A stretch of DNA of 59,115 bases from the NCBI RefSeq assembly GCF_900100345.1, contig NZ_FMTT01000038.1, forward strand, positions 1 through 59,115, written 5' to 3'. The notes below the pieces were generated by a model. It had not been told where the DNA came from, made no database searches, and worked only from the letters and a program-made list of their open reading frames with translations. Origin of the DNA: Paenibacillus tianmuensis (lineage in GTDB: Bacteria > Bacillota > Bacilli > Paenibacillales > NBRC-103111). Shown piece after piece: positions 57,971 to 59,115 of this stretch. Position 1 is the stretch's first letter, and each line of letters starts with the position of its first letter. The position numbers and the translations under genes were made by a program.

Positions 57971-58828
57971 ATGTCGTATCGCAAACCGGAAGAAATTGCG
58001 CATATTACCGCAGCGATGGGCGAGAAGAAAGCGAATATGCGTCCGCTGCAAGCTTGTACGCTGGGCTTTTTGGCAGGAGCTTTTATCGCTCTAGGCTTCC
58101 TTCTATATCTGAGAGTAGCAGCGAGCGTTCCTGCGGCTTGGAGCGGGCTTGGCTCCGTGCTGGGCGCGGCGATGTTCCCGATCGGCCTGGTCCTCACGAT
58201 TATTGCCGGGGGCGAGCTGTTAACCGGAAACATGATGGCGGTGCCGCTCGCACGGCTCCAGGGCAAAATAACGACGAAGCAGCTCGCCGTCAATTGGCTG
58301 CTGATTACGCTATCCAACTTTGCCGGGGCGCTGTTTGTCGCCTACCTGTTCGGTCACGTCGTCGGATTGACGGAAGCGGAGCCGTACTTGTCCAAGCTGG
58401 TCAAGGTGGCGGGGACCAAGCTTGACGAGAGCTTCCTGCAAGCCTTTATCTCCGGGATCGGCTGCAACTGGCTTGTCGCCTTGGCCGTCTGGCTCGCTTA
58501 CGGCGCAGACGATGTCACAGGCAAAATGCTCGGCATCTGGTTCCCGACAATGACCTTCGTCGTCATCGGCTTCCAGCACGTCGTCGCGAACATGTTCCTG
58601 ATCCCTGCCGCGATCTTCGCAGGGCACTATACCTGGTGGGATTATTTGGGCAACTTTGTCCCCGTCTTTCTCGGCAATGCCGTCGGAGGCAGCGTCTTCG
58701 TCGCCACCGCTTATTGGATAGCATATCTGAGAACCAAAGACAAGGCAGAGCTCAACCGAGATTCGGCTCTTCCGCAGCCGAAGCCACAACCGACAAGCGA
58801 ACGAGCGGTGACGGAAGGCAAAGCCTGA
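57971..58828 (+). CDS. Formate/nitrite transporter (FNT family)
   Basis: A 285-residue membrane channel. ATG 57971 (Ser-Tyr-Arg-Lys-Pro-Glu-Glu-Ile) is typical of the family; an ATG seven codons earlier has no ribosome binding site. Six helices. FNT signatures: Phe-Leu-Ala-Gly-Ala-Phe-Ile-Ala-Leu-Gly in helix 1, Gly-Gly-Glu-Leu-Leu-Thr-Gly-Asn in the omega loop, Gly-Ile-Gly-Cys-Asn-Trp-Leu-Val after helix 4 and Gly-Phe-Gln-His-Val-Val-Ala-Asn-Met in helix 5 with the central His. It moves formate, nitrite or a related anion across the membrane. A Rex operator covers its promoter, so it should be induced when NADH is high (low oxygen). No pfl or nir gene is adjacent. Confidence 0.93.
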   Translation: MSYRKPEEIAHITAAMGEKKANMRPLQACTLGFLAGAFIALGFLLYLRVAASVPAAWSGLGSVLGAAMFPIGLVLTIIAGGELLTGNMMAVPLARLQGKITTKQLAVNWLLITLSNFAGALFVAYLFGHVVGLTEAEPYLSKLVKVAGTKLDESFLQAFISGIGCNWLVALAVWLAYGADDVTGKMLGIWFPTMTFVVIGFQHVVANMFLIPAAIFAGHYTWWDYLGNFVPVFLGNAVGGSVFVATAYWIAYLRTKDKAELNRDSALPQPKPQPTSERAVTEGKA

Positions 58829-58904
58829 AGGAAGCGAGCAGCTTCACACAAGCTTAAGATACAAATCGAACGTTCGACTCAAAATATCGCTAACCAGAGC
58901 TTTG

Positions 58905-59115
58905 AACACTCCCACCACCTGCGCTAAAGGCGCTGAGGTGGGGGATTCTTGCGAACAGAGAAGTATCCTTCTCTTCTTGAGCAAGCGATCCCTGCGGTTC
59001 CCGCAGTTCAGTTGGTCTTTGCCAACAAACGCAGTCCTTCTTGCAAGATGTTCATGCTGGCATTGTGGTCACGGTCATGGTACGTGCCGCATCCTGAACA
59101 GGTCCACGCTCGCAA
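58905..59115 (-). ncRNA. Probable omegaRNA (reRNA) region of TnpB
   Basis: In this family the guide RNA of TnpB is made from the 3' end of tnpB and the right end. Here that stretch folds well: CTGCGG/CCGCAG (58992-59006), AGAGAAG/CTTCTCT (58957-58975) and the terminal hairpin. The guide would be the host DNA just beyond the right end (about 58886-58901). Its exact limits were not determined. Confidence 0.45.
59008..59115 (-). CDS. tnpB: TnpB (IS605 OrfB), C-terminal part (cut by window edge)
   Basis: The last 35 codons of the gene end at T-G-A 59010-59008. They carry the C-terminal half of the zinc finger (Trp-Thr-Cys-Ser-Gly-Cys-Gly-Thr) and the RuvC-III region [12 protein letters not shown], whose second Asp is the last catalytic residue. 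TnpB is an RNA-guided nuclease that helps the element to persist. The end Glu-Gly-Leu-Arg-Leu is normal, so this end of the gene looks intact. The rest lies outside the window, and whether a tnpA is present cannot be seen. Confidence 0.9.
   Translation of the reverse strand: MRAWTCSGCGTYHDRDHNASMNILQEGLRLLAKTN

Larger units (their letters stand above)
58902..59115 (-). mobile_element. IS200/IS605-type element, right end (continues beyond window)
   Basis: Contains the 3' end of tnpB and, past it, an imperfect terminal hairpin with arms CCACCTGCGC / GCGCTGAGGTGG (58914-58940), the usual right-end structure. The boundary is placed near GAACACTCCCACC by analogy with similar elements. No inverted repeats are expected for this family. 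Confidence 0.7.

Overview
The window looks like a chromosome segment of a spore-forming Gram-positive bacterium of the Paenibacillaceae (Paenibacillus or a close relative). The grounds are strong AGGAGG-type ribosome binding sites, GC-rich coding DNA next to AT-rich intergenic DNA, Bacillus-type operons (qoxABCD, dppA-E/ykfABC, GlnK/GlnL-like sensor and regulator) and many genes matching conserved Paenibacillus hypotheticals. No rRNA, tRNA or CRISPR array was seen. Both ends are cut inside mobile elements: an IS4-type transposase at the left edge and the tnpB end of an IS200/IS605 element at the right edge.

Layout. 1-2.4 kb: transposase fragment, an XRE-TPR regulator and a small unknown protein. 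2.4-7.1 kb: membrane GGDEF/EAL protein, DUF423 membrane protein, small unknown protein, and an FTR1 iron permease with no convincing start. 7.3-11.4 kb: marR plus a heterodimeric ABC exporter, with the same 13-bp operator-like sequence in front of marR and in front of the ABC genes. 11.5-16 kb: two secreted glycosidase-like proteins. 16.3-19.4 kb: malic enzyme, then a zone of broken genes (pentapeptide-repeat protein, methyltransferase, C-terminal piece of a glycosidase). 19.4-21.3 kb: LysR regulator divergent from an EamA exporter. 21.4-26.1 kb: secreted protein, ABC transporter and two-component system in one operon. 26.3-30.8 kb: LD-carboxypeptidase, MmcQ/YjbR protein, LacI regulator, metallo-beta-lactamase-fold hydrolase and Lrp regulator. 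30.8-31 kb: a candidate RatA-type antisense RNA. 31-35 kb: qoxABCD, a menaquinol oxidase of the aa3-600 type. 35.2-36.9 kb: small membrane protein and a lipoprotein. 37-40.6 kb: glutamate-type symporter divergent from a GlnK/GlnL-like system, with three helically phased CTACA repeats between them. 40.7-49.6 kb: a muropeptide import and recycling operon (DUF3870-dppABCDE-ykfABC). 49.9-50.6 kb: a 57-residue protein and a DinB-family protein. 50.7-57.5 kb: one large non-ribosomal peptide synthetase. 58-58.8 kb: a formate/nitrite channel behind a very good Rex box.

How it fits together. The dpp/ykf genes form a complete route: transport of cell-wall peptides (DppBCDE), trimming (DppA, YkfC, YkfA) and L-Ala-D-Glu epimerisation (YkfB). 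The GlnK/GlnL-like pair probably controls the neighbouring symporter. qoxABCD and the formate channel, at opposite ends of respiration, both carry a TGTGA-type dyad, and the channel's is a textbook Rex site. The most distinctive locus is the dimodular synthetase (partial C-A-T-C-A-T-reductase). Its second adenylation domain reads like a proline activator and its chain is released by reduction, so an X-prolinal that can close to a bicyclic imine is predicted. A terminator-like hairpin lies in its leader. The main limits are that family assignments rest on recognised motifs without searches, and that promoter and operator calls come from sequence pattern only.
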